Assembly (NCBI RefSeq): GCF_902459465.1
Contig: NW_022985719.1
Coordinates: forward strand, 1 to 64,000
Origin: Asterias rubens
Taxonomy: Eukaryota > Echinodermata > Asteroidea > Forcipulatida > Asteriidae
Reading direction: 5' to 3'
DNA length: 64,000 nucleotides
In this document: positions 63,611-64,000 of the stretch, piece by piece
Numbering within the stretch: the stretch's first letter is position 1
Layout of the letters: each line of letters begins with the position of its first letter
Position numbers and translations under genes: made by a program
The notes under the pieces: generated by a model
Databases searched by the model: none
Seen by the model: only the letters and a program-made list of their open reading frames with translations
What the model was told of the DNA's origin: nothing

Positions 63611-63820
63611 AGAGGGCGCTCGACTAACTAAAGGTTGACTCAAAATTAATAACTCTTTGAGTTTATTATATTCCAGTGTCCCTTTCAATGCTTTGGCCGT
63701 TTTCGAAACAGGACTTGGGTTCCGTTATTGTAAAGGAAGTGTGTGCTATACGGGGCTTCAGAACAAATCCAGGCACCCCCACGGATGCAGACCATTAATT
63801 AGGTCGAGCGCCCTCTATAA
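63611..63820. mobile_element. Short inverted-repeat element (duplicate of 7776-7983)
   Basis: Same AGAGGGCGCTCGAC ... GTCGAGCGCCCTCT termini as in the left copy. Confidence 0.6.
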
Positions 63821-63993
63821 ACACGTTTTTGTGTGTGTCTTGTTACCACTTCCACAAAGCTTACTTTACTGCGAATAGAACAACAGGTTACCTGACTATT
63901 CTTATTAACGGTGTTCAAACCGGCAAAAGGCATGCAGAAGAGATACGTACAATTTATTTCTGTGGAATTTCGTGGGAATTCTGAGACTCTACA

Positions 63994-64000
63994 ATGTCTA
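63994..64000 (+). CDS. Start of second copy of the small membrane-protein gene (partial)
   Basis: ATGTCTA matches the first seven bases of the left-copy gene at 8161, and the upstream 150 bases match too. The rest lies beyond the window. Confidence 0.55.

Larger units (their letters stand above)
55993..64000 (+). repeat. Right copy of the large direct duplication (partner 1-8167)
   Basis: Collinear with the left copy to the last base. The coding part up to 57934 matches apart from the four left-copy indels; the flank differs at scattered bases (for example left 3054 C versus right T in CAG(C/T)GCCCAC). The last seven bases, ATGTCTA at 63994-64000, are the start of the small membrane-protein gene. 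Confidence 0.97.

Overview
This is animal genomic DNA. Genes have GT-AG introns, most of the sequence is AT-rich and non-coding, and it is crowded with short inverted-repeat transposons, satellite DNA and minisatellites. A tyrosine-tailed LRR-Ig receptor, the DNA-repair scaffold SLX4, an intronless rhodopsin-class GPCR and the style of dispersed repeats suggest a marine deuterostome invertebrate, most likely an echinoderm. That placement is inference from gene content and repeat style, not from a database search. Layout: (1) 1-8167 is a near-identical direct copy of 55993-64000. It holds the 3' part of an LRR-Ig transmembrane receptor gene, its downstream flank and the start of a small membrane-protein gene. 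(2) 8161-11427 is that small two-exon gene, whose intron carries a 1.4 kb foldback element. (3) 12263-23874 holds eight exons encoding the N-terminal part of SLX4, with an unusual third UBZ4-like zinc finger and an apparently frameshifted last exon. The BTB, SAP and C-terminal parts are not found. (4) 27304-28273, minus strand, is a class A GPCR broken by a frameshift and a stop. (5) 29392-29891 is a gap of exactly 500 N. (6) 29892-35838 and 45724-47195 are one array of a ~187-bp satellite whose monomer contains a 46-bp perfect palindrome. The array is split by (7) a complete 9,885-bp CACTA/EnSpm-like DNA transposon at 35839-45723, with matching termini, a 2-bp target duplication, subterminal repeats, an ~821-aa transposase, a 55-aa ORF overlapping the next start by 8 nt, and a multi-exon accessory gene broken by a 70-bp minisatellite. 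(8) 47196-55620 is transposon-rich flank upstream of (9) the intact LRR-Ig receptor at 55634-57934, followed by its duplicated downstream flank to the window end. The two receptor copies agree across the coding region apart from four clustered 1-bp indels in the left copy, while the non-coding flank shows scattered SNPs and indels. That pattern, the 500-N gap between the copies and the truncated SLX4 make a falsely retained second haplotype a serious alternative to a true tandem duplication. The LRR-Ig protein looks like a cell-surface signalling receptor: 13 LRRs, one Ig domain, one TM helix, and a tail with YEEI, ITIM-like and YxxM tyrosine motifs built from a duplicated module. SLX4 acts in nuclear DNA repair, and the GPCR is a decayed or mis-sequenced surface receptor. 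No functional link between these neighbouring genes is evident. Much of the rest is mobile DNA.
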